Position numbers and translations under genes: made by a program
From: Rhodocyclaceae bacterium
Lineage (GTDB): Bacteria; Pseudomonadota; Gammaproteobacteria; Burkholderiales; Rhodocyclaceae
Length of the DNA stretch: 64,000 nucleotides
NCBI GenBank assembly: GCA_020445805.1
Contig: JAGRFX010000001.1
Coordinates: forward strand, 1-64,000
Direction: 5' to 3'
The notes under the pieces: model-generated
Told to the model about the DNA's origin: nothing
The model's database searches: none
Seen by the model: only the letters and a program-made list of their open reading frames with translations
In this document: positions 17,976 through 26,400 of the stretch, piece after piece
Layout of the letters: each line of letters starts with the position of its first letter
Numbering within the stretch: position 1 is the stretch's first letter

Positions 17976-19019
17976 TCACCCGGTCCCCCGCTCGCGGAAT
18001 TCGCTGGGCGAAAATCCGGTCCAGTCGCGAAACGCGCGGGCGAAGCTCTTGTCATTGCGAAAACCGACGGCGTGGGCCACCTGCTTGACCGATGCGGTGC
18101 TGCGCTCGAGCAGTTCGATGGCGCGCTCGCGCCGCGCATCGTCCTTGAGTTGCTGCAGCGAGGCGCCCTCGTCCTGGAGTTGCCGGTGCAGGGTCCGGAC
18201 CGAGACGTTGAGACGCTCGGCGACCCGTTCCGCCGTGGTCGACGAGAGCAACTCGGTGCCCAGCACCTGCCGGACGCGCTGCACCAGCAGGCGGTCCCGA
18301 CGGTACTGAAGCACGGTGAGCGGCAGGGCCCGCCGCAGCATCGCCTGAAGCGCGGCCTCGTCGCGGCGCAGCGGCAGCGCCAGATACTGGGCATCGAACA
18401 CGATGTTCGCCGCGTCGGCGTCGAAGTGGAGTGCCTCGCAGAACAGCGGCGGGTAGATCTCGACGTGCTCCGGCATGGGAAACGGGAAATGGGCGTGCAG
18501 CAGGGGCAGGCGCGAGTCGATCAGCCAGCAGGCGTAGCCCAGGCTCATCCGCAGGATGGTGACCAGGCAGAACTCCTTGAACTCGCCCAGCGGCCGACGG
18601 ACATCGATCGAGAGTTGCGCCTGTCCTTCGTGCTGGGACAAGGTCAGCAGGATGTCGCGCGTCAGCAGGCGGTGGTGCCGGCACCACCGCTTGAGGGCCA
18701 CCTCCAGGTTCGGCGAACTCAGCGAGGCGCGGCACAGCATGCCGTAGCTGCCCCAGGGCAGGGGCTGCGAAAACCACCCGAGGGCTTCATCGTCCAGCGT
18801 GCGCATGCTGACTTCGGACATCACCTCCATCTGCTTGGCGGTGACCCGATTGGCCGGATCGTCCAGTAGCGCAGGATCGATCCCGGCGCGCGCGAGGGCA
18901 TCCGCCGGATCCGACCCCTGCCGCCGATGGGCCTCGGCCATGGCACGAATGAATGCGATTGGCGTTGCTGCACGCTCGGCAGCGTGCCGCGATGGCATGT
19001 GCGGGTTGGGATCGCTCAC
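17976..19019 (-). CDS. AraC-family transcriptional regulator, OruR/arabinose-binding-domain type
   Basis: The 347-residue protein has the long N-terminal domain (about residues 20-215) of the OruR/ArgR-like AraC group. A C-terminal AraC helix-turn-helix follows, visible as TAERVAERLNVSVRTLHRQL and SVKQVAHAVGFRNDKSFARAF. The start is GTG at 19019; an ATG seven codons later (18998) is equally possible because neither has a clear ribosome site. It converges on the porin gene. The target is unknown; members of this group often control uptake or catabolic genes beside them. Confidence 0.8.
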   Translation of the reverse strand: MSDPNPHMPSRHAAERAATPIAFIRAMAEAHRRQGSDPADALARAGIDPALLDDPANRVTAKQMEVMSEVSMRTLDDEALGWFSQPLPWGSYGMLCRASLSSPNLEVALKRWCRHHRLLTRDILLTLSQHEGQAQLSIDVRRPLGEFKEFCLVTILRMSLGYACWLIDSRLPLLHAHFPFPMPEHVEIYPPLFCEALHFDADAANIVFDAQYLALPLRRDEAALQAMLRRALPLTVLQYRRDRLLVQRVRQVLGTELLSSTTAERVAERLNVSVRTLHRQLQDEGASLQQLKDDARRERAIELLERSTASVKQVAHAVGFRNDKSFARAFRDWTGFSPSEFRERGTG

Positions 19020-19121
19020 ACGGGCATATTAGGCCGGGTGGCACGATTTGCAACCAATGGCGTCCTTGCCGCGGAGACCCTCGAGCGGCGTCAGTCGAAG
19101 TCGGCAGACGGGGGCAGCGGC

Positions 19122-19868
19122 TCATGGCAGCCTGCGCGAAGTCCTGCTCCTTGCCCGTATGTTGAGTGCTTCCACCGTCAGGGAAAAGGCCATGGCCGCG
19201 TACAGATAGCCCTTGGGCACGGTCTGGTCGAAGGCCTCCGCCGTCAGGGCCATGCCCACCATGACCAGGAATGCCAGGGCCAGGACCTTGACCGAGGGGT
19301 GGCGGTCGACGAATTCACCGATGGGTCTGGCGGCGAGGAGCATCACGCCGACCGAGGTGACGACCGCCGCGACCATCACGCCGAGCTGGTCGACCATGCC
19401 GACGGCGGTGATGACCGAATCCAGCGAGAACACCACGTCGATCACGGCGATCTGGCCGATGACTAACCAGAACAGCCTGTTTCCGGCTGCTTTCAGCGCC
19501 GCGGCATTGGATTGCGGCGGGACGTGCGGCTCGCGGGCCTCGACCTCGATGAAGATTTCGCGGGATGCCTTGTAGAGCAGGAACAGACCTCCCAGCAGCA
19601 GCACCAGATCCCTGCCGCTGATGCCCTGGCCCAGCACCGAGACCCGGTCGGCGGTCAGACCCATGACCCAGCTCAGCGTCAGGAGCAAGGCGAGCCGTGA
19701 ACCCATCGCGAAGGCCAGGCCGAGGCGCCGTGCCTTGTCTCGAAGATGGGGCGGCAGGCGCCCGACCAGGATCGAGATGAAGATGATGTTGTCGATCCCG
19801 AGGACGATCTCCAGGGCCGTCAGCATCGCAAAGGCGACCCAGATCTGGGGGTCGAGGAGGAATTCCAT
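19122..19868 (-). CDS. TerC-family integral membrane protein
   Basis: The ATG at 19868 gives 248 residues with seven or so hydrophobic helices. The family acidic motifs are present: TALEIVLGIDNIIFISILVG near residues 18-37 and VIDVVFSLDSVITAVGMV near 140-160. TerC/YoaE/Alx relatives are linked to metal-ion (notably Mn2+) export and to tellurite resistance. A run of charged residues sits between the two halves. It is divergent from an NhaR-like regulator, 136 bases away, which suggests control by sodium, alkaline pH or metal stress. Confidence 0.85.
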   Translation of the reverse strand: MEFLLDPQIWVAFAMLTALEIVLGIDNIIFISILVGRLPPHLRDKARRLGLAFAMGSRLALLLTLSWVMGLTADRVSVLGQGISGRDLVLLLGGLFLLYKASREIFIEVEAREPHVPPQSNAAALKAAGNRLFWLVIGQIAVIDVVFSLDSVITAVGMVDQLGVMVAAVVTSVGVMLLAARPIGEFVDRHPSVKVLALAFLVMVGMALTAEAFDQTVPKGYLYAAMAFSLTVEALNIRARSRTSRRLP

Positions 19869-19942
19869 GGTGTTTCCCGAGGGACTGGGCCGGGCCGTGC
19901 GATGGTCGTCGTTGCGGTGGGCGGATGATCGATTGCGCGTAC

Positions 19943-19992
19943 GCTTCGGATCAAGCTGCCTTAAGCTTCGGACGGGTTCGTAATTTCCGAAG
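19943..19992. promoter_or_regulatory. Operator-like CTTCGGA repeats in the terC/LysR divergent promoter
   Basis: GCTTCGGA occurs at 19943-19950 and 19965-19972, 22 bp apart, which is two helical turns. The inverted form TCCGAAG lies at 19986-19992, just before the LysR start. Same-face repeats in a divergent LysR promoter are typical of regulator binding. Confidence 0.5.
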
Positions 19993-20004
19993 TGAGCGGG
20001 CGCC

Positions 20005-20919
20005 ATGCTGAACTATCGTCACCTCTACTATTTCTGGATGGTGGGCAAGGAGGGAGGGATTGCCCGGGCTGCCGAGCGCCTGGACATGGCCATCCAGACC
20101 GTCAGCGCGCAGGTGCGGGAGCTCGAGAAGTCGCTCGGTCACCAGCTGTTCAAGCCTGCGGGGCGCGGCATCGCGCTGACCGAAGCCGGCAAGGTGGCCT
20201 ACGCGCGAGCCGAACAGATCTTCGAGATCGGCCAGACCCTGGCGGCCCAGGTCCATGAGGCTGCCACGCATCCCGTGGTCCGGCTGTCGGTGGGGCTCTC
20301 GGACGGGATCTCGAAGCTTGCTGCCCATTCCCTGCTGGCGCCGGTGCTCGACACGCCAAACCTCCGGCTGGTGTGCCACGAGGGGGAAGTCGAGCAACTT
20401 CAGAGCGAACTGGCGCTGCACCACCTCGATCTCGTCCTCGCCGGGCAGGGCGCGCCGCCCAACCCGAACCTGCGGCTCAGCAGCGAACGCCTGGTCTCGT
20501 CCCCGGTGGACTGGTACGGCCCTTCGGGCCTGGTGGGCGAGGACGAGGCAAAGAGCTTTCCCGCCTCGCTCGAGCGATTGCCCGTGCTGCTGCCGACCGG
20601 GCACTCGATGCTGCGCGCGAGCCTCGAGCGCTGGTTCCTGGAACTGGGGCTGAGACCGCATGTGGTGGGCGAGTTCGAGGACAGCGCGCTGATGTCGGTC
20701 TTCGCGGCCCGCGGCCTGGGCGTCTTTCCGGTGAGTCGGCTGGGCTCCGACGACGTGGGACTCATGCCCGGTCTGCGTCTGCTGGGCCGCTGCGAGGAGG
20801 TGCATGAGGAGATCCATGCGATACGCAACCGACGTGGCGAGAACCATCCGCTCGTCCAGCGGATCCTGGCTGTCAGCGCCTACGCCGGGCCTGAGGGTGG
20901 CGCGGGTGTCGCGACATGA
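20005..20919 (+). CDS. LysR-family regulator, NhaR-like
   Basis: The 304-residue protein begins MLNYRHLYYFWMVGKEGGIARAA, very like NhaR (NYNHLYYFWMV-KEG). The helix-turn-helix is AERLDMAIQTVSAQVRELEKSLG. The effector domain contains GLSDGISKLAAHSLL and a segment matching NhaR's VGVADALSK. NhaR activates the sodium/proton antiporter nhaA in enterics. Here the neighbour is a divergent TerC gene, so TerC is the likely target. The last about 15 residues look unconserved. Confidence 0.85.
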   Translation: MLNYRHLYYFWMVGKEGGIARAAERLDMAIQTVSAQVRELEKSLGHQLFKPAGRGIALTEAGKVAYARAEQIFEIGQTLAAQVHEAATHPVVRLSVGLSDGISKLAAHSLLAPVLDTPNLRLVCHEGEVEQLQSELALHHLDLVLAGQGAPPNPNLRLSSERLVSSPVDWYGPSGLVGEDEAKSFPASLERLPVLLPTGHSMLRASLERWFLELGLRPHVVGEFEDSALMSVFAARGLGVFPVSRLGSDDVGLMPGLRLLGRCEEVHEEIHAIRNRRGENHPLVQRILAVSAYAGPEGGAGVAT

Positions 20920-20952
20920 TGCGGGCCGCGATGTTTCCAACAATCACTCTGT

Positions 20953-20969
20953 GTTTTACGAAGTAAAAC
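20953..20969. promoter_or_regulatory. AT-rich palindrome upstream of the Tim44-like gene
   Basis: GTTTTAC-GAA-GTAAAAC is a perfect 7-bp inverted repeat with a 3-base spacer. It lies in an AT-rich patch about 80 bases before the start at 21049, where an operator or promoter is expected. Confidence 0.4.
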
Positions 20970-21048
20970 TCTCGTTTACTCACGTGTTTCCGTTGCACCC
21001 CGCTCGCTATGCTTCGCCCGTTTGTTCCATTTCCCGAGCGGAGACCCC

Positions 21049-21957
21049 ATGAGATCCTTTTCGATGCTGGTCGCAGTGCTGGCACTGGGCCTGACCCTGA
21101 CCACGTCAGATGCCGAGGCGGCAAAGCGCCTCGGCTCCGGCGGTTCCGCCGGCATGCAAAGACAGATGACCACTCCGAGCAAGCCGCCGGTCGCGGCGCC
21201 GACCCAGTCGCCGTCGGGCGCCGCCGCCCAGGCAGCCCCGGGCAAGCGTTCGTGGATGGGGCCGGTGGCCGGCCTTGCCGCCGGCCTGGGCCTGGCCGCG
21301 CTGGCCTCCCATCTGGGATTCGGCGAGGAGCTGGCGTCGATGATGATGATCGGCCTGCTGGTGATGGCGGTGCTGATGGCGGTCGGCTTCTTCATGCGTC
21401 GCCGCGCCGGGGCGCTGCAGCCGAACCCGGCCGGCGCCGGCGGCCTGCGTTATGCGGCAGCCGGCCCGACGCCCGAGGCGGGCGCGCCGTCGGCGTTCGA
21501 CCCGGCGCACCAGCGCGTCAGCCATGCCGAGGTCACGAGCCCCGCGAATGCGCACGGCGGGGCGCAGGCGGCGGGGGGCACCCTCCCGGCCGACTTCGAT
21601 GCGGTGGGCTTCGCGCGGCAGGCCAGGGTCAACTTCATCCGCCTGCAGGCCGCCAATGACGCTGCCAATCTGGACGACCTGCGCGAGTTCACGACGCCGG
21701 AAATGTTCGCGGAGATCAAGACCGACATCCTCGCGCGCAACAGCGCCATCCAGAAGACGGATGTCGTCGAGATCCATGCCGAGGTGATCGAGGTCGTGGA
21801 GGAGGCGACGCGCTACGTGGCCAGCGTCCGCTTCAGCGGCCTGCTCCGGGAGGAACGGGACGCGGACGTGGAAGAGATCGACGAGATCTGGCATCTGGTG
21901 AAGGCGCGTGCCGGTCATTCAGGCTGGGTGCTCGCAGGCATTCAGCAGGCGCAGTAA
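21049..21957 (+). CDS. Tim44-like domain protein, signal-anchored
   Basis: The ATG at 21049 has GGAG nine bases upstream; 302 residues. An N-terminal signal (MLVAVLALGLTLTTSDAEA) is followed by a Gly/Ala/Pro/Gln-rich linker. Two hydrophobic segments near 68-90 and 94-116 precede a C-terminal Tim44-like fold (about 185-302, FDAVGFARQARVNFIRLQAA, with IWHLVKAR). This family is common in betaproteobacteria as an inner-membrane protein of unknown role. The fold resembles the mitochondrial import factor, but bacterial function is not established. Confidence 0.8.
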   Translation: MRSFSMLVAVLALGLTLTTSDAEAAKRLGSGGSAGMQRQMTTPSKPPVAAPTQSPSGAAAQAAPGKRSWMGPVAGLAAGLGLAALASHLGFGEELASMMMIGLLVMAVLMAVGFFMRRRAGALQPNPAGAGGLRYAAAGPTPEAGAPSAFDPAHQRVSHAEVTSPANAHGGAQAAGGTLPADFDAVGFARQARVNFIRLQAANDAANLDDLREFTTPEMFAEIKTDILARNSAIQKTDVVEIHAEVIEVVEEATRYVASVRFSGLLREERDADVEEIDEIWHLVKARAGHSGWVLAGIQQAQ

Positions 21958-22280
21958 GTTGCGCGGGCGTCGGAGGTGTGCCGCGCTGGCAAGGCCAGGC
22001 CGGCCCACCTCGATACGCCCGTCGGGCCATCCCGACGCGGCCCGCAGGGCGCGCGACGCCCGGGCGTGAATTCCGTCGGCACCTCGCCGGCGGGCTGCCC
22101 CGCAGGGATGGGCTCGGCCGCGCCGACCCGACAGGGGCGGCAGTGGCGGTGCCGGCTCGTTTTCCGAGCCCGAGTCCCGACCTCCGACCGTGCCGGCAAC
22201 CGGCCCGCAAACGCTGAACGGGTCTCCGGGCACCCCCGGTCCGTTCGAACAGCGGCCCCGGCGGCAATCGCCGCGTCAGG
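21958..22280. other. Convergent intergenic region, nothing recognised
   Basis: This 320-base stretch lies between the ends of two convergent genes. It is GC-rich with short inverted repeats but no T-tailed hairpin and no supported gene. Confidence 0.5.
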
Positions 22281-24854
22281 TCACCGCTGACTGCGCGCCC
22301 TGGTGTGCCGCAACCACTTCAATACGGTTGCGAACAGGGCCTCCGGACTGGTGGGCTTGGAGAGAAAGTCGTCCATGCCGGCGGCCATGCAGTGGGCTCG
22401 ATCGTCGTCGTAGGCGTTGGCAGTCAGGGCGATGATCGGTGTCTCCGCGTGCCGGGGCATCGCGCGAATGGCGCGTGCGGCCTCCAGTCCATTCATCCGT
22501 GGCATCTGCATGTCCATCAGGATGACGTCGAAGCTGCCGGCGCTGGCCTTGCCCACGGCTTCGATGCCGTCATTCGCGACGTCGACCAGGAGGCCGGCGT
22601 CGCGCAGGATGTGGCTCCCGATCTCCTGATTGATCGGGTCGTCCTCGACCAGCAGCAACCGGCAGCCCGCACACTCGGTCCGCAGCTGGGCCTCGCAGTC
22701 GATGGCGGCCGCGGTGGCGGGTCGCGGCTGGGCAGGCGCGTCTGCCTTGGGGAGGTGCACTGTGAACCAGAACGTGCTGCCCTTGCCCTCGGAGCTGGCC
22801 GCGCCCGCGTCGCCCCCCATCTGCTCGGCAATCTTTCGGGTGATCACGAGCCCAAGCCCGGTTCCGCCATAGGCGCGCGTCAGGCTGTTGTCGGCCTGCT
22901 CGAAAGGCCTGAAGAGGCGGGGCAGGGCGTTCGCTGCGATACCGATCCCGGTGTCCTCGACTTCAAAGCGCAGCCGGATTCGCGTCGGCGATTCGTCCAC
23001 CGCGAGGATGCGCAGGATGATGCGTCCGCTCTCGGTGAACTTGACGGCATTGCTCGTGTAATTGAGGAGCGCCTGTTGCAGTCGGGTCGAATCTCCGATG
23101 ACGGTGGGCAGGGCGGCGGAGCACTCGATGGCGCAGTCGAGTCCCTTGGCCAGGGCCGCGTCCAGCAGCATGGTGCGCACGTTCTCTGCCAGTTCGGCAA
23201 GGTCGATCCGGTCCCTGGACAGGGTCAGCTTGCCCGCCTCGATCTTCGACAGGTCGAGGATGTCGTTGAGCACCGCGACCAGGTGTTTTCCTGCCGATTC
23301 GAGCTTGGCCAGGTATTCCCCCTGCCGCGGCGTCAGCCCCTGCCGCTTGATCAGGTGCGCCATTCCCGTGATGGCATTGAGCGGCGTCCGGATCTCGTGG
23401 CTCATGTTGGCCAGGAAGGTACTCTTGGCCACGTTGGCTGCCTCGGCCGCATCCTTGGCCTGGGCCAGTTCCTGAGTTCTCACCCGAACCTGCGCCTCGA
23501 GCTCTTCGCGGTGACGCTCGAGCTGCTCCTCGATCCTCCGCCGGTCCGTGATGTCCTCCCCGGCCGACAGACTGCCCATCACTGCGCCGGCCTTGTCGCG
23601 CAGCAGGCTGTTGTGCCAGGCGATCAGGCGCGCCTCGCCCTGGCGGGTGATCACCGGGTTCTCCACGTATTCGACGCCCGCCAGCTCCCCGGCCATGATG
23701 CGCTGGAACACCTCGCGGATCTCCGCTTCCGTCGGGTCCCGTGGCAGGCATGTGGAGAACCAGTCGCGACCGAGCAGTTCGCTCTCCGCAAATCCGAGGA
23801 TCTCGCAACCCTTGCGATTGATCAGCCGGATGCGTCCCTCCGTGTCGAGGGAGATGATCATGGCCTCGACCGTGTCCAGGTAGTTCTGGGCCAGCTCGTG
23901 GGCGGCCGTCAGGTTGACCAGGGCCTCCCGCAAGCGGATGTCGGCTTGCTTGCTTTCGGTGATGTCCTCGTAGACACCGAGGACGCCCATTACCGCGCCG
24001 TCCTCGCCAAAGAGGGGCACCTTCGAGGTCCGCAACCAGATCAGGTCGCCCGATGGTGTGGTCTGGGGCTCCTCGTAGCCGAGCCGGGCCACGCCCGTGT
24101 CGAGGACCAGACGGTCGTCGGCACGATAGCTGGCGGCCTGGTCTGCCCATGCCATCTCCTCGTCGGATCGGCCAAGCAGATCGTCTGGATGGGGTCTGCC
24201 GGCGTCGCGGGCGAAGACCGGATTGCAGCCAAGGTAGCGGCTGTCGCGGTCCTTCCAGAAGACGCGCATGGGGGCGGTGTCGATGATGGTCCGCAAGAGC
24301 CTTTGCGATGTGGCCAGCTCGGCGGTGCGTCGCCTCAGCGACGCCTCCGATGCCTGGAGGGCCTGGTGCGCCATGCCGCCGCGGATGACGTTCGCGAGGT
24401 TGGCAACGACCGATCGGAGTTGACCGAGGAACCGCGAACCGAACTGTTCCGCGTCGGCGGATTCAAGCAACAGCACACCGTCGCCGGCCAGGGGCAGGAC
24501 GGCGAATGATCGCGCTGGACCGGCGGATTGCTGGGCGAGTTCGTCGAATTCGAAGCCCCCGGCGCGAACGGCGGCCTGACCGGTCAGAGCGATTTGCCAC
24601 AGGGCGTGCGAGGTGGGGAGGTCGCGGACGCCGAATTGTCCGCGCGGTATCGCCTCCAGCAGCGTGAGGCGTGTGGCGCTGCCCGCTCGCTCACCCGCGT
24701 CTGCCGCGAGCCACCAGATCGAGGCCGCCGAGAGATTCCGCCTCGACATGATCACTTTCAGGAATCGTCGACTGGTCTCGGCAGGATCATGCGAGTGCCC
24801 CAGTGAGAGGGACAACTCGTACAGCAGCAGGAGTTCCTCGGTGATTCCGCTCAT
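22281..24854 (-). CDS. Cytoplasmic PAS hybrid histidine kinase with receiver domain
   Basis: The ATG at 24854 overlaps the stop of the FIST gene (ATGA); 857 residues. A GAF-like region (about 20-180) is followed by two PAS domains (about 200-330 and 335-460, each ending in EDITE/EDITD). HisKA carries His486 ([16 protein letters not shown]), followed by a HATPase (DTGIGI, GTGLGLVITRKIAEQMGG) and a receiver with Asp781 (VILMDMQMP). There is no membrane helix. Translational coupling to a FIST protein suggests the two work as one sensory module, with FIST as the ligand sensor. The partner carrying Hpt or output is not in the window. Confidence 0.88.
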   Translation of the reverse strand: MSGITEELLLLYELSLSLGHSHDPAETSRRFLKVIMSRRNLSAASIWWLAADAGERAGSATRLTLLEAIPRGQFGVRDLPTSHALWQIALTGQAAVRAGGFEFDELAQQSAGPARSFAVLPLAGDGVLLLESADAEQFGSRFLGQLRSVVANLANVIRGGMAHQALQASEASLRRRTAELATSQRLLRTIIDTAPMRVFWKDRDSRYLGCNPVFARDAGRPHPDDLLGRSDEEMAWADQAASYRADDRLVLDTGVARLGYEEPQTTPSGDLIWLRTSKVPLFGEDGAVMGVLGVYEDITESKQADIRLREALVNLTAAHELAQNYLDTVEAMIISLDTEGRIRLINRKGCEILGFAESELLGRDWFSTCLPRDPTEAEIREVFQRIMAGELAGVEYVENPVITRQGEARLIAWHNSLLRDKAGAVMGSLSAGEDITDRRRIEEQLERHREELEAQVRVRTQELAQAKDAAEAANVAKSTFLANMSHEIRTPLNAITGMAHLIKRQGLTPRQGEYLAKLESAGKHLVAVLNDILDLSKIEAGKLTLSRDRIDLAELAENVRTMLLDAALAKGLDCAIECSAALPTVIGDSTRLQQALLNYTSNAVKFTESGRIILRILAVDESPTRIRLRFEVEDTGIGIAANALPRLFRPFEQADNSLTRAYGGTGLGLVITRKIAEQMGGDAGAASSEGKGSTFWFTVHLPKADAPAQPRPATAAAIDCEAQLRTECAGCRLLLVEDDPINQEIGSHILRDAGLLVDVANDGIEAVGKASAGSFDVILMDMQMPRMNGLEAARAIRAMPRHAETPIIALTANAYDDDRAHCMAAGMDDFLSKPTSPEALFATVLKWLRHTRARSQR

Positions 24855-25954
24855 GGCTCGTGACACATGAGTCCGACCACGATCGTCTTGTTGAACAGCT
24901 CGAGTTTCTGTGTGCCGTTGGCGGCCACTTCCCCCATGGCCATGACGCCCTCCGGCATCACATCCGTGTGTTCGGCGAGGGCATGGGTGACGATCTCGAG
25001 CTCGCGTTCGAATGCCTGCCCGAGCATCAGGGCCCGGGAGTAGCAATCCGAGATGAAGCATGACGCGATCCCCGACGGTGCGCCGCAATCGGCGACGGCC
25101 TCCCGAGCGGCTTCAAAAAGCGAATCGCGGTCGCCCGAAGCGAGGTACATCAGCGCGTTCTCCGGGACGTCCGAGAGGACCTCGAGTTCGTCGTCGCGGG
25201 TTGTTCTGATCGGATCGCGAATGATGTCTTCACTGCCTTCCTTGGCGACGCCAAGCGGGTACTTCGAGTTCAGGTCGGGAAAGATCGGCTTGTCGGCCAG
25301 CGCTGGCTCCTGCATCGCCACCTGCTGCCGATAGAAGCGCCCGGCCGGCTCCCAGTTCAGTTCGATGATCCGGTTGCCATCGGTGCGCGAGGCGACGTAG
25401 GGGCCCGCAATGCGTCGCCAGCCGTGGCGAACCCCGAGGCTGAGGCGCCGTGGCAGCGCGACCAGCAGCGCGGCGTTGGCCTGCAGGCCCTCGCTCGAAA
25501 AGATCGAGGGTTCGGCGCGCAGGTCCCGGTAACCCGCACCGGCCCCGATGTGGCGCATCCGATTGCCGTACCGGTCATAGATATCGTCGAGCAGCCCGTC
25601 CACATGGGGCGCGCTGGCGTCCACGAGCATGATCGAGGACGGATGGGCCGATTGCGCGTCGGGGAGATCCGAGGTCCACCGGGGCCCCTCGCGACCGAGA
25701 ATGGCCACGGCCGAAACACTGCCCGGTGGCAGCGGCAGTGCGACGATGCCCTGGTCGAGCGCGCGGGTACCCTGGATCAGGCCGGGAAAGAGGCCGCCGC
25801 AGACCGCAATGGCCCGCGATCGACACGCCGCGAAGAGTTCATCCAGGGCAGCCGCATGGCAGTCGGCCACGAGGAGCAACCAGGCCCTTGCCCCGGGATC
25901 GGCCTTGACCAGCGCAGCTGCGACTTGCTCCCCGCTCTCGAAGCTCACGTACAT
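24851..25954 (-). CDS. FIST-domain sensory protein
   Basis: The ATG at 25954, with AGAGGGA upstream, gives 367 residues. FIST N (about 1-195, GLFPGLIQGTRALDQGIVALPL) and FIST C (about 205-345, ending in EHTDVMPEGVMAMGEVAANG) domains are seen. FIST domains are predicted small-ligand sensors and are often encoded with, or fused to, histidine kinases and cyclic-di-GMP enzymes. Here the gene precedes a hybrid kinase with a four-base overlap. No membrane segment is evident. Confidence 0.85.
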   Translation of the reverse strand: MYVSFESGEQVAAALVKADPGARAWLLLVADCHAAALDELFAACRSRAIAVCGGLFPGLIQGTRALDQGIVALPLPPGSVSAVAILGREGPRWTSDLPDAQSAHPSSIMLVDASAPHVDGLLDDIYDRYGNRMRHIGAGAGYRDLRAEPSIFSSEGLQANAALLVALPRRLSLGVRHGWRRIAGPYVASRTDGNRIIELNWEPAGRFYRQQVAMQEPALADKPIFPDLNSKYPLGVAKEGSEDIIRDPIRTTRDDELEVLSDVPENALMYLASGDRDSLFEAAREAVADCGAPSGIASCFISDCYSRALMLGQAFERELEIVTHALAEHTDVMPEGVMAMGEVAANGTQKLELFNKTIVVGLMCHEP

Positions 25955-26400
25955 GGCAGTCCCTCTGTTTCGATCTCTCGGGCACGCGCTGTTTCGACCG
26001 CATCGGATTGCGGCAGGCGCCGTGGGACCGTTGTCGCATGCCTCCGGGTCAGGGGCGCCCATGGTCAATCCCAGAAACGACGAATCGGGCTGGGATCTCG
26101 GCCTGGATTGTGACCGGAAGTGAAATTACACCACGCGGCAAGCGGGTCCGACCACTGCCTCGTGTCACCCTGAAGCAGTGTGGCTGGGGCGGTCCTGACC
26201 GGAATGGCCCGACGTGCCGCCGTCTGGCGCGAGGGCGGATCCGAGTCTCAGGGCCCGCCGGGTCGATCCCGTCGCGGTGTCGGCCGCCTGCCGCAATTCC
26301 CACAAGCGCGGGAGGGGCGAACGTAATCGTTTCTGCCGTTATCCTCTGTGCTGGCGGGGTGCTCCGCCAGGATGCCGCCGGGTGGCAACAGGATCAGCTC
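25955..26400. promoter_or_regulatory. Divergent promoter region between FIST operon and selO
   Basis: About 445 bases between divergently transcribed genes. An AT-richer patch at 26108-26135 (GTGACCGGAAGTGAAATTACACC) is the likeliest promoter area. No gene or repeat is supported. Confidence 0.4.
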
